A DNA stretch of 64,000 nucleotides from Polluticoccus soli (GCF_029269745.1 NZ_JARJHT010000003.1:124001-188000); one strand, 5' to 3'. Shown: positions 25,656 through 35,686, numbered from the stretch's first letter. Notes: generated by a model not told the origin, from the sequence alone. Program-made: numbers and translations.

Positions 25656-28646
25656 TTACTTGATCAGGGTCACATTACCCTGGCGCGATATTTTGCGGCC
25701 AGTGTATGTTTCAGCTTCAATCGTATAGATATACACTCCTATCGGCTGAGGCTCACCATTGTAAGTACCATCCCATCCTTCTTCGATGTTGTTGGTCTCA
25801 AACATCTTCTGACCCCACCTGTTAAATACTATGAAGCTTTTCAGCCTTGCTTCGCCCAGGTGCAGGACTTTCAATTTCGAGTTGCGGCCCGGCGTAAACA
25901 CGTTCGGCATATCGATCTCACTGTCAGCAGATATTAGTACATCTATCGAATCGGTTGTAGTACAACCAAACTCAGTAGTAGCCTTTACAACGTAGCGTGT
26001 ATTGACTTCTGGTTTTGCCATTGGGTTCGAAACATTTGGATTGCTCAGACCCACAGGAGGGAACCAGTTGAAATACAGGGCGTTACCTTTAGGATCCATC
26101 TGGTGGCTCTGGCCAGGGAACAGTTTCACTGAAGCAGGCAGATCTATGATCGCCGCTGGTTTCACAGTCACTTTCACTTTAGCCGTATCGAAGCATCCGT
26201 TTGTATCGCGTGCATACACTGTATATAACTGTGTACCGGCAGGCCATACTGTTGGCAGCAGGCTTGTTACATCGCTGATATTTTCATTTGGCGTCCACAT
26301 GAACGATTTCAGACCTGCACCTACCATTGTCAGTTGCGCTGTATCGCGAGGGCAGATCGCTGTGTCTGAAGACAGGAATACGAAGTCTGCAGGAAATACT
26401 GTCAGCGTAATGTCGTCATCGTCTTTACAACCTGCTGATGTTGATACTGTAGCTTTTAATGTGGTAGTAGCCAGTGCTTTAAATATCGGGTTCGGAATGT
26501 TAGAAGCAGTCAGCGCTGTACCAGGTGTCCAGTCATAAGTATATTTATATGCAGGTGTTACTGTAGCAACCAGTTGCATAGTATCGCCATGACACATAGC
26601 CGCATCCTCTTGTAGTGCCACTGTTGGGATTGGCTGTACCTCAATATCGAAACTGGCTATGCTATCCTTAGGACAGTTAACATGTTGGGCCTTCAATATG
26701 TATTTGAATTTACCCGTTTGTGGAGACACGCCTGGCGGTGTAATAGTTGGTGTCATGCTGGTTGGATCAGAGACTGAACTGTTGCCAATTGAGCCGTCCA
26801 TTGCAGTCCATGAGTAAGTGTAGCGTGAGTCACCTACGGTATTCACCTTAACATTTTGACCAAGACAAATCGCGGTGTCAGGAGTTAGTATCTTGAAGCC
26901 GTCAAGCACATCCACTACTACCGTATCGAAACCTGTACAAGTATTATTAGTAGCACCAATTTGCACATAATAAGTGATATCTCCCTGAGGTGTCACCGTT
27001 GGTGTTTCAGCGGTAGCGCTGCTCAGGTAAGTAGGTGGGAACCATTTTACATTATATGTGACACCTGAAATGGGTTGCAGATTCAGGTCGAATGTAGAAG
27101 CAGTACCAGGACAAGTCAGGATATCAGTAAGCGGCGTAAACGTTGGTGTCGGCAGCATGTTGATCGTTACCGTATCCGCATTTTTAGCGCAGAATGCAGT
27201 TTGCTGAGAAATAACCCTATAAGATGTCTGACCATAAGCAGTAGCTACAGGAGCGCTGGTATTCGTGCTGCTTAACGTGCCCGGACCAGAGATCGTGCTC
27301 CACAGGAAGTTACCACCGCCAGCCACACTCAGCTGCACTGGTTGACCAGGGCAAACAGTTGTGTCATTGCTTGCTTTTGTAGCAGGCCATATAAATATAG
27401 GTATGGTTGAAATGTACGTGTACATGATACCGGGAGGATCGCAGGTAGAGTCGCGAACGGTAACAGACAGGTTGAACAGACCCGACTGGTTAGGACCAGG
27501 TGTCCAGCTGAATTCACCACGTACCGAGTCTGTTTTCTGACCGAAATATGCAGTAGTGGCCGCAGGTATCGAGAAATTATGGTTATCCTCACCAATAAGT
27601 ATTGAGTTCGGGTTAGACGATTTCAGATCATATCCAAAACTCAGCGGCTGACCGGCACAACCTTGTATCTGGCCACCGACGGTAATAACTGAGGGTGGTG
27701 GTTTTGGAGTCACTACCGGAGCCGTAGCACCGCAGTTACCAATTACCTGCACCTGCACATCACGAAGAATAGAACCGATCAGTAAACCATTGCGGAATTC
27801 GCGGGTACGTACTGAAAGTGTATATGCACCAACTACTGGAGCGGTAAAGTTCATTTGACCGGTCGCAGCATTTAGTGTAAAAGTATTTGCAGTCTGTATC
27901 GGGTTGCTAGGGAGCGCGTAGTTAGGATAAGGCGGAGCCACCGGGTTGTTGAACGGAGCAGCTGTCGGGTTTGAAGAGCACGAACCTGCAGTATTATATG
28001 GCTGCTGAACGTCGCTCGAAAGTGAGTCGCCATTCGGGTCAACCGCACCATTGTTGAACTGGAACGGAACGTTTACGCAAACGTAAGGTATCGGCTTGTT
28101 GGAGAAATAAGGTGATGAGTTGCCCTGGAAACTACCAGTGTTGTCAAATGTTGTCTCTGTATAAAAATAAAGACCGGTAGAACCAGCGAGGTTGTTACTC
28201 GGGTTCCGGTTACCTATAAATGTATAGAACGTCCAGTAGTTACACTGGAATGGGAGCGTAACATCGGCATAATACCACCACTCGTGGTAACCCGGGATGG
28301 AGCTCGACGTGTTGGTACAGTTGGTTGGGTACAACGACGGAGAGCAACCCAGAGCTACGGGAGAACCGTTAGGAACGCCCGGAGGGATAACGCCCGGGTA
28401 TACGGCCATGGTAGTTTGGTATACCGTTGAGTTACAACTGTTTTTGTAACACAGCGGCTGCGACGTAGGTGCACCGGCACCTGTACAGTCGCGATAAAAC
28501 TTGAAGAAAACGCGGTAAGTAGAGTCACTTATCCACTCGTAAATGATCTCACCACCGGCCGCGTGCGAAGCCTTCACTTCTGTAGGCTTGGCCGCGAACA
28601 ACAATAAGACCAATAGTGTTAATAGGTACGAACTGTTTTTTCTCAT
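25656..28646 (-). CDS. Gliding motility-associated C-terminal (T9SS type B) surface protein, paralogue
   Basis: About 996 residues. ATG at 28646 is chosen because it opens directly on the signal peptide (MRKNSSYLLTLLVLLLFAAKP), whereas the in-frame start at 28676 adds a charged 10-residue extension. The mature N-terminus ASHAAGGEI mirrors ASHFAAADI of the neighbour. Cys-containing beta domain, then several PKD-like repeats (TAICLGQNVKVN, DTAICPRDTAQLTM, each opening with a Cys) and a C-terminal CHU_C domain (MPNVFTPGRNSKLKV, FNRWGQKMFETNN, GWDGTYNGEPQPIGVYIY). Surface-exposed or secreted via T9SS. Tandem duplication of its neighbour. Confidence 0.92.
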   Translation of the reverse strand: MRKNSSYLLTLLVLLLFAAKPTEVKASHAAGGEIIYEWISDSTYRVFFKFYRDCTGAGAPTSQPLCYKNSCNSTVYQTTMAVYPGVIPPGVPNGSPVALGCSPSLYPTNCTNTSSSIPGYHEWWYYADVTLPFQCNYWTFYTFIGNRNPSNNLAGSTGLYFYTETTFDNTGSFQGNSSPYFSNKPIPYVCVNVPFQFNNGAVDPNGDSLSSDVQQPYNTAGSCSSNPTAAPFNNPVAPPYPNYALPSNPIQTANTFTLNAATGQMNFTAPVVGAYTLSVRTREFRNGLLIGSILRDVQVQVIGNCGATAPVVTPKPPPSVITVGGQIQGCAGQPLSFGYDLKSSNPNSILIGEDNHNFSIPAATTAYFGQKTDSVRGEFSWTPGPNQSGLFNLSVTVRDSTCDPPGIMYTYISTIPIFIWPATKASNDTTVCPGQPVQLSVAGGGNFLWSTISGPGTLSSTNTSAPVATAYGQTSYRVISQQTAFCAKNADTVTINMLPTPTFTPLTDILTCPGTASTFDLNLQPISGVTYNVKWFPPTYLSSATAETPTVTPQGDITYYVQIGATNNTCTGFDTVVVDVLDGFKILTPDTAICLGQNVKVNTVGDSRYTYSWTAMDGSIGNSSVSDPTSMTPTITPPGVSPQTGKFKYILKAQHVNCPKDSIASFDIEVQPIPTVALQEDAAMCHGDTMQLVATVTPAYKYTYDWTPGTALTASNIPNPIFKALATTTLKATVSTSAGCKDDDDITLTVFPADFVFLSSDTAICPRDTAQLTMVGAGLKSFMWTPNENISDVTSLLPTVWPAGTQLYTVYARDTNGCFDTAKVKVTVKPAAIIDLPASVKLFPGQSHQMDPKGNALYFNWFPPVGLSNPNVSNPMAKPEVNTRYVVKATTEFGCTTTDSIDVLISADSEIDMPNVFTPGRNSKLKVLHLGEARLKSFIVFNRWGQKMFETNNIEEGWDGTYNGEPQPIGVYIYTIEAETYTGRKISRQGNVTLIK

Positions 28647-28800
28647 TTTTAGGTAATTTTTTATACGGACCAACAATATAAGGCGAATATTCTTAAACTT
28701 TAAAACTCTTTAACTGAATGAGCCAGATTCATTTAGATTGAAAAAAATATCAATTGTTAAAATTGAACCGTTGCCCAAACGAAAGACGGCAAGCTGGGCG

Positions 28801-29817
28801 TTAACGTTGGGATGTATTCCATAATTTCTTCACAAATTCTGTTAAATCGTTCATATTCAATTCTTTCATACACTTAAAATGTCCTTTGGGGCATTTATTA
28901 TAGCCCAACTTGCTGCACGGATGACAACTTAACCCTTTGTTTTCCAATATAATGGAATTGGGAGAAACGGTTGTATTTAAATTATTATATCCATAATAGG
29001 GAAACATGCCCATCTCCGGCGAGGTATTACCCCACAAGGAAATAACAGGCTTGTTGAATGCCGCGGCCACATGCATCAGGCCGGTGTCGTTACTTACTAT
29101 CACCTTAGCTTTTTCTACTATATAGGCAGATTCATTCAGGTTGAACTTCCCACAGGAGTTATACACCTTTATATTGTTACCCTCCGCTATTTGCTGACCT
29201 TCCTCCCTGTCTTCGGGACCACCCAGCAGTATTACCGGGTAAGGAACCTTTGAGATAAACTCCCTCCATTTCTCAACCGGCAGTTTCTTGGTGTTATATG
29301 ACCCACCGATAACACAGGCAACATAGCCGGCCCAATGGCTCATCGGGAGGTCAGAGTTTTTCAGGACAGCATTCTTTGGAACGAAATAATCCAGGCCCTG
29401 CCCGTCGTTTTTAATGCCCAGTGGCCTGATGCACTCAAAATAACGGTCTACTATGCTCTTGTCGGGCATAGTATCCATTTTAAAGTTAACCAGCAGCCAT
29501 TTACGGATATTGAGCTTATCGAAAGTATATGACTTGGTTTTCAACGCTTTCTTCACGCGCGCACTCCTGATATTACGGTGCAGGTCGATCACCACATCAA
29601 ATTTTTCCTTTTTCAGATCTTCAATAACAGCTGGCAGGTCCTCGTTCATATAGTGCGCCTTATCGATATACGGATTGTACGCTACTATAGACCTGAAAGA
29701 TTCTTTGGTAAGAAAATGCACCTCTGCTCCCGGTTTCTGTTGCTTAATGCAACGTACTATGGGAGTAGTCAATACAATATCACCAATGGAAGAAAAACGG
29801 ATAACAAGGACCTTCAT
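28801..29817 (-). CDS. Glycosyltransferase family 9 (heptosyltransferase-like)
   Basis: 338 residues. The N-terminus MKVLVIRFSSIGDIVLTTPIVRCIKQQKP is the GT9/ADP-heptose transferase start, and SNDTGLMHVAAAFNKPVISLWGNTSPEMG is the nucleotide-sugar-binding block of the family. The C-terminal CHPCSKLGYNKCPKGHFKCM is a Cys-rich patch also seen in GT9 proteins. It probably adds a heptose or related sugar to the lipopolysaccharide core at the cytoplasmic face. Last gene of a unit with purB, the methyltransferase gene and a small secreted protein gene. Confidence 0.9.
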   Translation of the reverse strand: MKVLVIRFSSIGDIVLTTPIVRCIKQQKPGAEVHFLTKESFRSIVAYNPYIDKAHYMNEDLPAVIEDLKKEKFDVVIDLHRNIRSARVKKALKTKSYTFDKLNIRKWLLVNFKMDTMPDKSIVDRYFECIRPLGIKNDGQGLDYFVPKNAVLKNSDLPMSHWAGYVACVIGGSYNTKKLPVEKWREFISKVPYPVILLGGPEDREEGQQIAEGNNIKVYNSCGKFNLNESAYIVEKAKVIVSNDTGLMHVAAAFNKPVISLWGNTSPEMGMFPYYGYNNLNTTVSPNSIILENKGLSCHPCSKLGYNKCPKGHFKCMKELNMNDLTEFVKKLWNTSQR

Positions 29818-29868
29818 GAGCCGCCAACCTACAAAAACAGAATCAAAAATTGAAAGTTATCTAAGAGT

Positions 29869-30336
29869 TTACGGCGCATATTCTAATACACACCAGGTCT
29901 TTTCATCAGCCACACCTAGCTCTTGTTTGGCCCCGGCGCTGATGCCGATGATGCTGTTATGGTATTGCTTGGTGCCAGGAATGACACTGAGCACTTTTAC
30001 ATAAATGGTCTTTTCTGTACCCGGGTTGTACACCTTTATAATAGTGCCTTTGGGAGCAGTATTGTGAAAGGCATAATACAGGTTGGTGCCTTTTATCTTG
30101 CTTCCGTTGCCGAAGAACACAGCACCACCTTTTTCTTCGGTGATCTTAGTGCCGCTATGGGTTTGCTCCATAAACAGCTTTTCCTCGGGACTAAGCGTAT
30201 CAATCGGAGCAGCCTTTTTTATGATAATTATGGTATCGGCAGATTTCTTTTTAGAAATGAGACCGGCAGTCCTTTGCTGGGCCAAAGCCGGCAGGATCAA
30301 ACAAGCACACAGAATACTAAACAACAGCCTAAACAT
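29869..30336 (-). CDS. Exported RlpA/DPBB-like protein
   Basis: 155 residues with a signal peptide (MFRLLFSILCACLILPALAQ). The C-terminal half (about 80-155: NLYYAFHNTAPKGTIIKVYN.., IIGISAGAKQELGV) has the strand-helix order of a double-psi beta-barrel as in RlpA and expansin-like proteins: a Y-x-A-F-H start, a P-x-G-T turn and the closing I-x-x-S-x-x-A-x-x-x-L-G block. The catalytic Asp of lytic RlpA is not obvious, so enzymatic activity is doubtful. Fourth-from-last in the purB unit (36 nt after the methyltransferase gene). Confidence 0.65.
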   Translation of the reverse strand: MFRLLFSILCACLILPALAQQRTAGLISKKKSADTIIIIKKAAPIDTLSPEEKLFMEQTHSGTKITEEKGGAVFFGNGSKIKGTNLYYAFHNTAPKGTIIKVYNPGTEKTIYVKVLSVIPGTKQYHNSIIGISAGAKQELGVADEKTWCVLEYAP

Positions 30337-30372
30337 GACAATTGGGGATTAAATGAAGGTACTAATTTCTCC

Positions 30373-31731
30373 CTAGTCCGTATCGTTAATATCCATTCTG
30401 ATGCGCCAGTGTTTCGGTAAATAATTGTTAAACCTGTTACCTAATGCCTTGACCCATCCTAAGCCCAGTCCTTTATATGTAACAAGATACCATCCTTTAT
30501 CCACCTGCGGTAGCTCAGCGTCTTCTTTTTTAAGAAATTTTAATGCCTGTTCTTTCGAGACCTCCAGCGTGGCGATGGAACTGCTGCGATCGATGCTCAA
30601 GGCAATATCGTGAGCAGGCAGCCATTCTTTCGCGGTTGGTGAGCCTATAGGCAAGCCCGTTCTGCGCAGATATACATACTTACTTAGCAGGTGCATATCA
30701 GCTTCGTGCTCCGAACGAATAGCACTATACTCTTCTCCGGTTGGAACACATAACCAGTCTGCGAAGTTGAGTACATGCGCCGCTTGCAGATGCGCCTTTT
30801 TATCGTGTGTTGATTTGTATTTCGTGTAGGCGATCGTCTTTTCAGCCTCCTTTTTGCGCAATGCTGCAATAAAGAACCCTTCGCCTTTTACGCGGTGCGG
30901 GAAGAACCTATAGCCGAACATGCCTTTAGCAGTTGTCACTTGCACTATCCCCCACTCTTCGTTTACCGGCACGGGCAAACTTTCCACTTCAAATTCGGTG
31001 GCCAGCCAGTCGAGTATCTCTTCATCTTCCTGCTGCGAATAGGAGCAGGTGGCATAGATAAGAATACCGTCTTCCTTCAGGGCAGGCCAAACATCGGCCA
31101 GTATGCGTTGCTGGCGTTGACTGCAGAGAAGTACGTTAGACTCACTCCACTCATTCAGTGCAGCAGCATCTTTCCTGAACAAGCCAGAACCGCTACATGG
31201 TGCATCGGTTACTATCAGGTCGAAATAACCAGTCAGCTTACCAAAGTCTTTGGGATCGTTGCTGGTCACCCAGGTATTCATATACCCCCAGCGGGATATG
31301 TTCTCTTCCAGTATAGATGCACGCGTGCGGATAACCTCGTTGCAGACAAGCAGGCTGTCTGGCTCCAGCAGCGAAGCCACCAGCGTGCTCTTGCCGCCGG
31401 GCGCTCCACACAGATCCAACGCGCGCAGGCCGCTACGTTCCGGCAACAGTTGCCTGATCATATGATCGAGGAACATGGACGATGCTTCCTGCACATAGTA
31501 TGCACCTGCATGATACAATGGATCGAGCGTGAACACCGGACGAGCGTCCAGGTAACGACCTGTTTCGCACCACGGCACTGGTGTATTATCAGCAAATACG
31601 CCTGCCCCTTTTACAGGATGCAGGCGTACAGACACGGCCGCAGGCTGCCGGTGCGCTGCTTCAAAATTTTCCCTGTCAAAACCTTTTACGGTTTCCAGTT
31701 CGCGAAGCAGTTGTTCCGGTAATGCGGCCAA
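30373..31731 (-). CDS. rRNA cytosine-C5 methyltransferase, RsmF-like
   Basis: 452 residues, of RsmF size. The SAM-binding motif is LDLCGAPGGKSTL (about 105-117); the NOL1/NOP2/Sun catalytic pair is DAPCSGSG (about 172-179) and ATCSYS (about 225-230), with two cysteines, as needed for C5 methylation and release. A C-terminal domain of about 160 residues follows, as in RsmF, ending RIRMDINDTD. Probably modifies 16S rRNA. The start is TTG at 31731, 14 nt after the purB stop, so it is almost certainly cotranscribed with purB. Confidence 0.88.
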   Translation of the reverse strand: MAALPEQLLRELETVKGFDRENFEAAHRQPAAVSVRLHPVKGAGVFADNTPVPWCETGRYLDARPVFTLDPLYHAGAYYVQEASSMFLDHMIRQLLPERSGLRALDLCGAPGGKSTLVASLLEPDSLLVCNEVIRTRASILEENISRWGYMNTWVTSNDPKDFGKLTGYFDLIVTDAPCSGSGLFRKDAAALNEWSESNVLLCSQRQQRILADVWPALKEDGILIYATCSYSQQEDEEILDWLATEFEVESLPVPVNEEWGIVQVTTAKGMFGYRFFPHRVKGEGFFIAALRKKEAEKTIAYTKYKSTHDKKAHLQAAHVLNFADWLCVPTGEEYSAIRSEHEADMHLLSKYVYLRRTGLPIGSPTAKEWLPAHDIALSIDRSSSIATLEVSKEQALKFLKKEDAELPQVDKGWYLVTYKGLGLGWVKALGNRFNNYLPKHWRIRMDINDTD

Positions 31732-31745
31732 TATCGTGGATTGAA

Positions 31746-33095
31746 TTACAGTTTAAAAGGCACGCCAACATAGTTGTGCGGCGTGATCGATTTCAGTTCT
31801 TTCTTCACTTTAGCCGATACCTTGAGGGTATTGATAAAGTTGTGGATGTCTTCTTTATTGATGCCTGACTTACCGCGTGTCAACGCTTTCAGCGCCTCGT
31901 ACGGCTGCGGGTAATTCTCGCGACGCAATACTGTTTGGATAGCTTCCGCTACCACAGCCCAGTTGGCATCGAGATCCTGCTTCATCTTGTCTTTGTTCAG
32001 CAGTAGCTTATTTAGACCTTTCTCCAGCGAGCGCAGTGCCAGGAAGCTATGCGCCATAGGTACACCTACGTTACGCAGCACAGTGCTATCTGTCAGGTCA
32101 CGCTGCAGGCGGCTGATAGGCAGCTTGGCAGCAAGGTGTTCATAGATAGCATTGGCAATACCAAAGTTACCTTCAGCATTTTCAAAGTCTATCGGGTTCA
32201 CCTTATGCGGCATAGCAGATGATCCTACTTCGCCCTCTTTTACTTTCTGCTTGAAGTAGTCCATGGAGATATAGCTCCATATATCACGGCTAAGGTCTAT
32301 CAATATGGTGTTTATCCGCTTCAGCGCATCGAATTGTGCAGCCAGGTTATCGTAGTGCTCTATCTGGGTGGTGTACTGCATACGTTCCAGTCCCAGTTTA
32401 TTATTCACGAAGTCGTTACCGAATCTTACCCAATCCCTATCAGGGAAGGTAACATAGTGTGCATTGAAGTTACCGGTTGCACCGCCGAACTTAGCCGCGA
32501 ATGGCACATGAGACAGTTGTTGTATCTGTCCTTCCAGGCGCTCTACAAACACCATCCACTCTTTACCCAGTGTGGTAGGCGAAGCAGGCTGACCGTGCGT
32601 GCGGGCCAGCATCGGTATGCCTTCCCAGCTTTTAGACATTTTGCGCAGCGACAGTACTACGTTCTGCAACATAGGCAGGAACTGCTCTTCCAGCGCCTCT
32701 TTCCAAGACAAAGGAACCGAAGTGTTGTTCACGTCCTGCGAGGTCAGGCCAAAGTGCACCCATTCAACGGCATCGCCGGCGCCCAGGGCTTTCAGTTTCT
32801 CTTTCAGGAAGTATTCCACCGCTTTCACGTCGTGGTTGGTGGTGCGTTCTATGGTTTTTATCTGTTGCGCATCAGCTTCAGTGAAGTCCTGGTAGATGGT
32901 ACGCAGCTTGGCAGGCTTTGCAGCCGCAGGCAGCTTGAATATCTTCTTTTCGGCAAGGAACAGGAAGTATTCTACTTCTACCCTTACGCGGTAGCGTATC
33001 AATCCGAACTCTGAGAAATAAGGAGCCAGTGCCGCAAGTTGCGAGCGGTAACGCCCGTCGACAGGGCTGATGGCTGTAAGCGCTGATAATTCCAT
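31746..33095 (-). CDS. purB: Adenylosuccinate lyase
   Basis: 449 residues. The fumarase/ASL signature GSSAMPHKVNPIDFENAEGN is at about 290-309, with THGQPASPTTLGKE and the catalytic His region HYDNLAAQFDALK. It splits adenylosuccinate to AMP and fumarate, and SAICAR to AICAR, in purine synthesis. Homotetramer, cytoplasmic. It leads a leftward unit with the methyltransferase, the RlpA-like gene and the GT9 gene. The promoter abuts the start codon. Confidence 0.97.
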   Translation of the reverse strand: MELSALTAISPVDGRYRSQLAALAPYFSEFGLIRYRVRVEVEYFLFLAEKKIFKLPAAAKPAKLRTIYQDFTEADAQQIKTIERTTNHDVKAVEYFLKEKLKALGAGDAVEWVHFGLTSQDVNNTSVPLSWKEALEEQFLPMLQNVVLSLRKMSKSWEGIPMLARTHGQPASPTTLGKEWMVFVERLEGQIQQLSHVPFAAKFGGATGNFNAHYVTFPDRDWVRFGNDFVNNKLGLERMQYTTQIEHYDNLAAQFDALKRINTILIDLSRDIWSYISMDYFKQKVKEGEVGSSAMPHKVNPIDFENAEGNFGIANAIYEHLAAKLPISRLQRDLTDSTVLRNVGVPMAHSFLALRSLEKGLNKLLLNKDKMKQDLDANWAVVAEAIQTVLRRENYPQPYEALKALTRGKSGINKEDIHNFINTLKVSAKVKKELKSITPHNYVGVPFKL

Positions 33096-33099
33096 GGCG

Positions 33100-33130
33100 C
33101 AAAAGTACAGTATGAGCCTGACAGTATAAA
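33100..33130 (-). promoter_or_regulatory. purB promoter (-33/-7)
   Basis: On the minus strand TTTA (33127-33130), 19 nt, TACTTTTG (33100-33107), then only CGCC before the ATG. One mismatch to the full Bacteroidota consensus. A leaderless purB mRNA is predicted. Confidence 0.6.
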
Positions 33131-33142
33131 GCGGGGCCTCAC

Positions 33143-33174
33143 TTTAGCTTTCTGGCTGATAACCATTAACTTTA
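33143..33174 (+). promoter_or_regulatory. Candidate promoter of the acyltransferase gene
   Basis: TTTA (33143-33146), 20 nt, TAACTTTA (33167-33174; one mismatch), then 5 nt to the GTG at 33180. Mirror arrangement to the purB promoter in the same 84-nt gap. Confidence 0.45.
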
Positions 33175-33179
33175 CAAAT

Positions 33180-34337
33180 GTGAGCAAACCCGCATCCAGC
33201 AAGCGTATCTACGGCCTCGACATATTGCGGGCAGCTGCTATACTTTTCGTCATGCAGTCGCATAGCCTCACTTACCTGGAACCCATTTTCAACGTTCATT
33301 ATTACTGGCTGTTCATACTCGACGGGGTAAGCATATTCTTCGTGCTGAGTGGTTTCCTTATTGGCGGCATCCTCATAAAAACCATCGACAATAACGAGGC
33401 CAGCCCCGGCAACCTGTGGCAATTCTGGATACGGCGATGGTTTCGCACCCTGCCCAACTATTTCCTGATCTTACTAATGCTGCTACCGGCGTATAGATAT
33501 GCCTTTGGGCAGTTCCCCGATAAAGCACTTCAATTTTTCAGCTTCACCCAAAACTTTGCTTCACCGCATCCTGATTTCTTTGGCGAGGCGTGGAGCCTTT
33601 CGGTAGAAGAATGGTTTTACCTTTTAGTACCCGCCGGCCTATTCCTGCTGACCGCATTAGCCAAAGCCCCCAAACGACTGACAATCCTTTCTTGGATATG
33701 CTTTGTGCTGGTTTCCATCACCTGCTACAGGCTTTATACAAACCTGGCGCATCCAGAGTATTTCGCCAATCATACCTGGGACCGTTACATCCGAAAAACA
33801 GTATTGACGCGCATGGACAGCATTATGTTTGGCGTGCTGGGAGCGTACCTATGCTATTACTTCCCTAAGCTTTGGAATGCAAGGAAGAACGCACTGTTCA
33901 TTGCAGGCATACTTCTGCTATTCGGTGCAAGGATCATGGGAACCTTATCTGATTTTTACTATCAGCACTTCGACCTTTCGGTTCAGGCGATAGGCGTGCT
34001 GCTATTGCTGCCAAAACTCCGTTCCATATCAACTGGCAAAGGCCCGGCGTTCCGGTTCCTTAGCTTTATCAGCGTCATTTCGTATTCTATGTACCTGCTC
34101 AATTTCACCATTGTGCAAAAGGTATTGATAGCTGGTATATTGAAGGTAACAGGCGCCAATATGCAATCCAGCGTTGCCGCCTGCCTGCTTGCATACACCC
34201 TTTTCTGGTCATTGACCATTGGGCTTGCATACTTGCTGTACAGGTTTTATGAGCGACCGATGATGAACCTGCGTGAACGTTTTGCAAGCAAGACAGAAGA
34301 ACCCATGCCGCCCGCAGACGCTATACCGCGGCTATAG
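33180..34337 (+). CDS. Acyltransferase family 3 membrane protein
   Basis: 385 residues, about ten membrane segments. The N-terminus RIYGLDILRAAAILFVMQSHS carries the conserved Leu-Arg and His of the acyltransferase-3 (OafA/NodX) family, followed by FVLSGFLIGGIL and a WR.RR..RTLPNYF loop. Such proteins acetylate O-antigen, exopolysaccharide or other surface carbohydrates across the inner membrane. The start is GTG (33180); no ATG precedes it in frame. It begins a rightward run ending at the GH3 gene. Confidence 0.88.
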   Translation: MSKPASSKRIYGLDILRAAAILFVMQSHSLTYLEPIFNVHYYWLFILDGVSIFFVLSGFLIGGILIKTIDNNEASPGNLWQFWIRRWFRTLPNYFLILLMLLPAYRYAFGQFPDKALQFFSFTQNFASPHPDFFGEAWSLSVEEWFYLLVPAGLFLLTALAKAPKRLTILSWICFVLVSITCYRLYTNLAHPEYFANHTWDRYIRKTVLTRMDSIMFGVLGAYLCYYFPKLWNARKNALFIAGILLLFGARIMGTLSDFYYQHFDLSVQAIGVLLLLPKLRSISTGKGPAFRFLSFISVISYSMYLLNFTIVQKVLIAGILKVTGANMQSSVAACLLAYTLFWSLTIGLAYLLYRFYERPMMNLRERFASKTEEPMPPADAIPRL

Positions 34338-34375
34338 CTGCTCTTCGTTAAAAAATTTCAGACTACCTTTCGGGC

Positions 34376-35686
34376 ATGAAAATCTGCGTGCATTTCGCCT
34401 TACTTCTGTTCCTGTGTGCTTTTGCCCCTTCGATCCATGCCCAGGTATTCATTGCTGGCCCCATGGCAGGACATGTTAGCCGCAACACCGCCAACATATG
34501 GATAGAAGCAGCCGAAGACGTTTCCAAAATGCAGATAGCCTATTGGCCTGCCAGCGACTCGCTGCAGCGTAAAAGCTTTGACTATTACGGCGAACTCAGC
34601 AAACGCTTCAATACTGCGGTATTCACCATCAATGAACTCAATCCCGCGACCACTTACTATTACGAGATCACAGCATCAGGCTCCGCACACAATGGTGCCA
34701 TCAGGAACAGCTTTACCACGCAACCAGAACGGGAAGTAGTTGATTTCTCATTTCTTACAGGCTCTTGCGCTGCCAACGTCTTAGATACATCCATCTTCAC
34801 ATCGATGGCCAACACGCCTGCTGATTTCATGGTGTGGCTTGGCGACAACTGGTACTTACCTAATAAAATACCGCGTAGCGAGATACTTTGGCAGGGCGCG
34901 TACCATGTGCGCAGCATGCCCATCCTGCAGCCGCTATTCAGGGCCATGCCGCACTATGCCACATGGGATGACCACGACTACGGACCTAATGATTCTGACA
35001 AAGACTTTCCTTTGAAAGAAGATGCACGCCGCGCCTTCATCGACTATTGGGCCAATCCTTCTTATGGCCAGGATGACAGGGGCATTTACACCAGCTTTAC
35101 CTATGGCGACGTTAAGTTCATTATGCTGGACGACCGCTGGTGGCGCAGCAGCGACAAGGAGCCCGCTATGATAGACGGCAACAAAAACAAAAGCAAGCTG
35201 ATGTTTGGCAAAGAGCAAATGGACTGGCTGAAGAAAGAGCTTAAAAGTAGCGATGCCACTTTCAACATCATCGTATCAGGCAGCCAGATGCTGAACGAAT
35301 ACACCAAGTACGATTGTTTCTACCAGTTCCCTGAGGAGTACGACGAGTTGATGAACTATATTGAAAAGAAGAAGATAGAGGGCGTCATCTTCTTCACCGG
35401 CGACCGCCATCATTCAGAGATCATTCGTGTCAATAGGCGCAGGCACTACCCACTGTACGATGTTACCGTATCACCATTCACCTCCAATGTTCATAAAGTG
35501 GATAAAGAGCTAAACAATCCTTTGCGCGTACCGGGCACACTTGTCGACCAAAAGCAAAACTATGCGAGAGTGTCCGTATCAGGCAAGGCGGGCTCAAGAA
35601 AGTTACGCGTTGAATACCTGGGATTAAAAGGCGAGAAGCTGGCCGAATGGCAGGTGAGTGAGAAAGAGCTGGAATATCTCTGGTAA
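34376..35686 (+). CDS. PhoD-like secreted phosphatase/phosphodiesterase
   Basis: 436 residues. The signal peptide ends in HAQ (about 23). An N-terminal fibronectin-like beta domain (GHVSRNTANIWIEAAED, ATTYYYEI) is followed by a metallophosphoesterase domain with FLTGSCA, LGDNWY, ATWDDHDYGPNDSD and FFTGDRHHSE, the metal-binding motifs of the PhoD family. It should act on phosphodiesters or phosphomonoesters outside the cytoplasm. 37 nt after the acyltransferase gene and 64 nt before the secreted adenosine deaminase gene. Confidence 0.9.
   Translation: MKICVHFALLLFLCAFAPSIHAQVFIAGPMAGHVSRNTANIWIEAAEDVSKMQIAYWPASDSLQRKSFDYYGELSKRFNTAVFTINELNPATTYYYEITASGSAHNGAIRNSFTTQPEREVVDFSFLTGSCAANVLDTSIFTSMANTPADFMVWLGDNWYLPNKIPRSEILWQGAYHVRSMPILQPLFRAMPHYATWDDHDYGPNDSDKDFPLKEDARRAFIDYWANPSYGQDDRGIYTSFTYGDVKFIMLDDRWWRSSDKEPAMIDGNKNKSKLMFGKEQMDWLKKELKSSDATFNIIVSGSQMLNEYTKYDCFYQFPEEYDELMNYIEKKKIEGVIFFTGDRHHSEIIRVNRRRHYPLYDVTVSPFTSNVHKVDKELNNPLRVPGTLVDQKQNYARVSVSGKAGSRKLRVEYLGLKGEKLAEWQVSEKELEYLW

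Noticed and set aside
32334-33014. Open frame on the plus strand opposite purB
   Set aside because: purB is a certain gene in the other direction with all family motifs; the antisense frame is composition-driven and has no recognisable protein.
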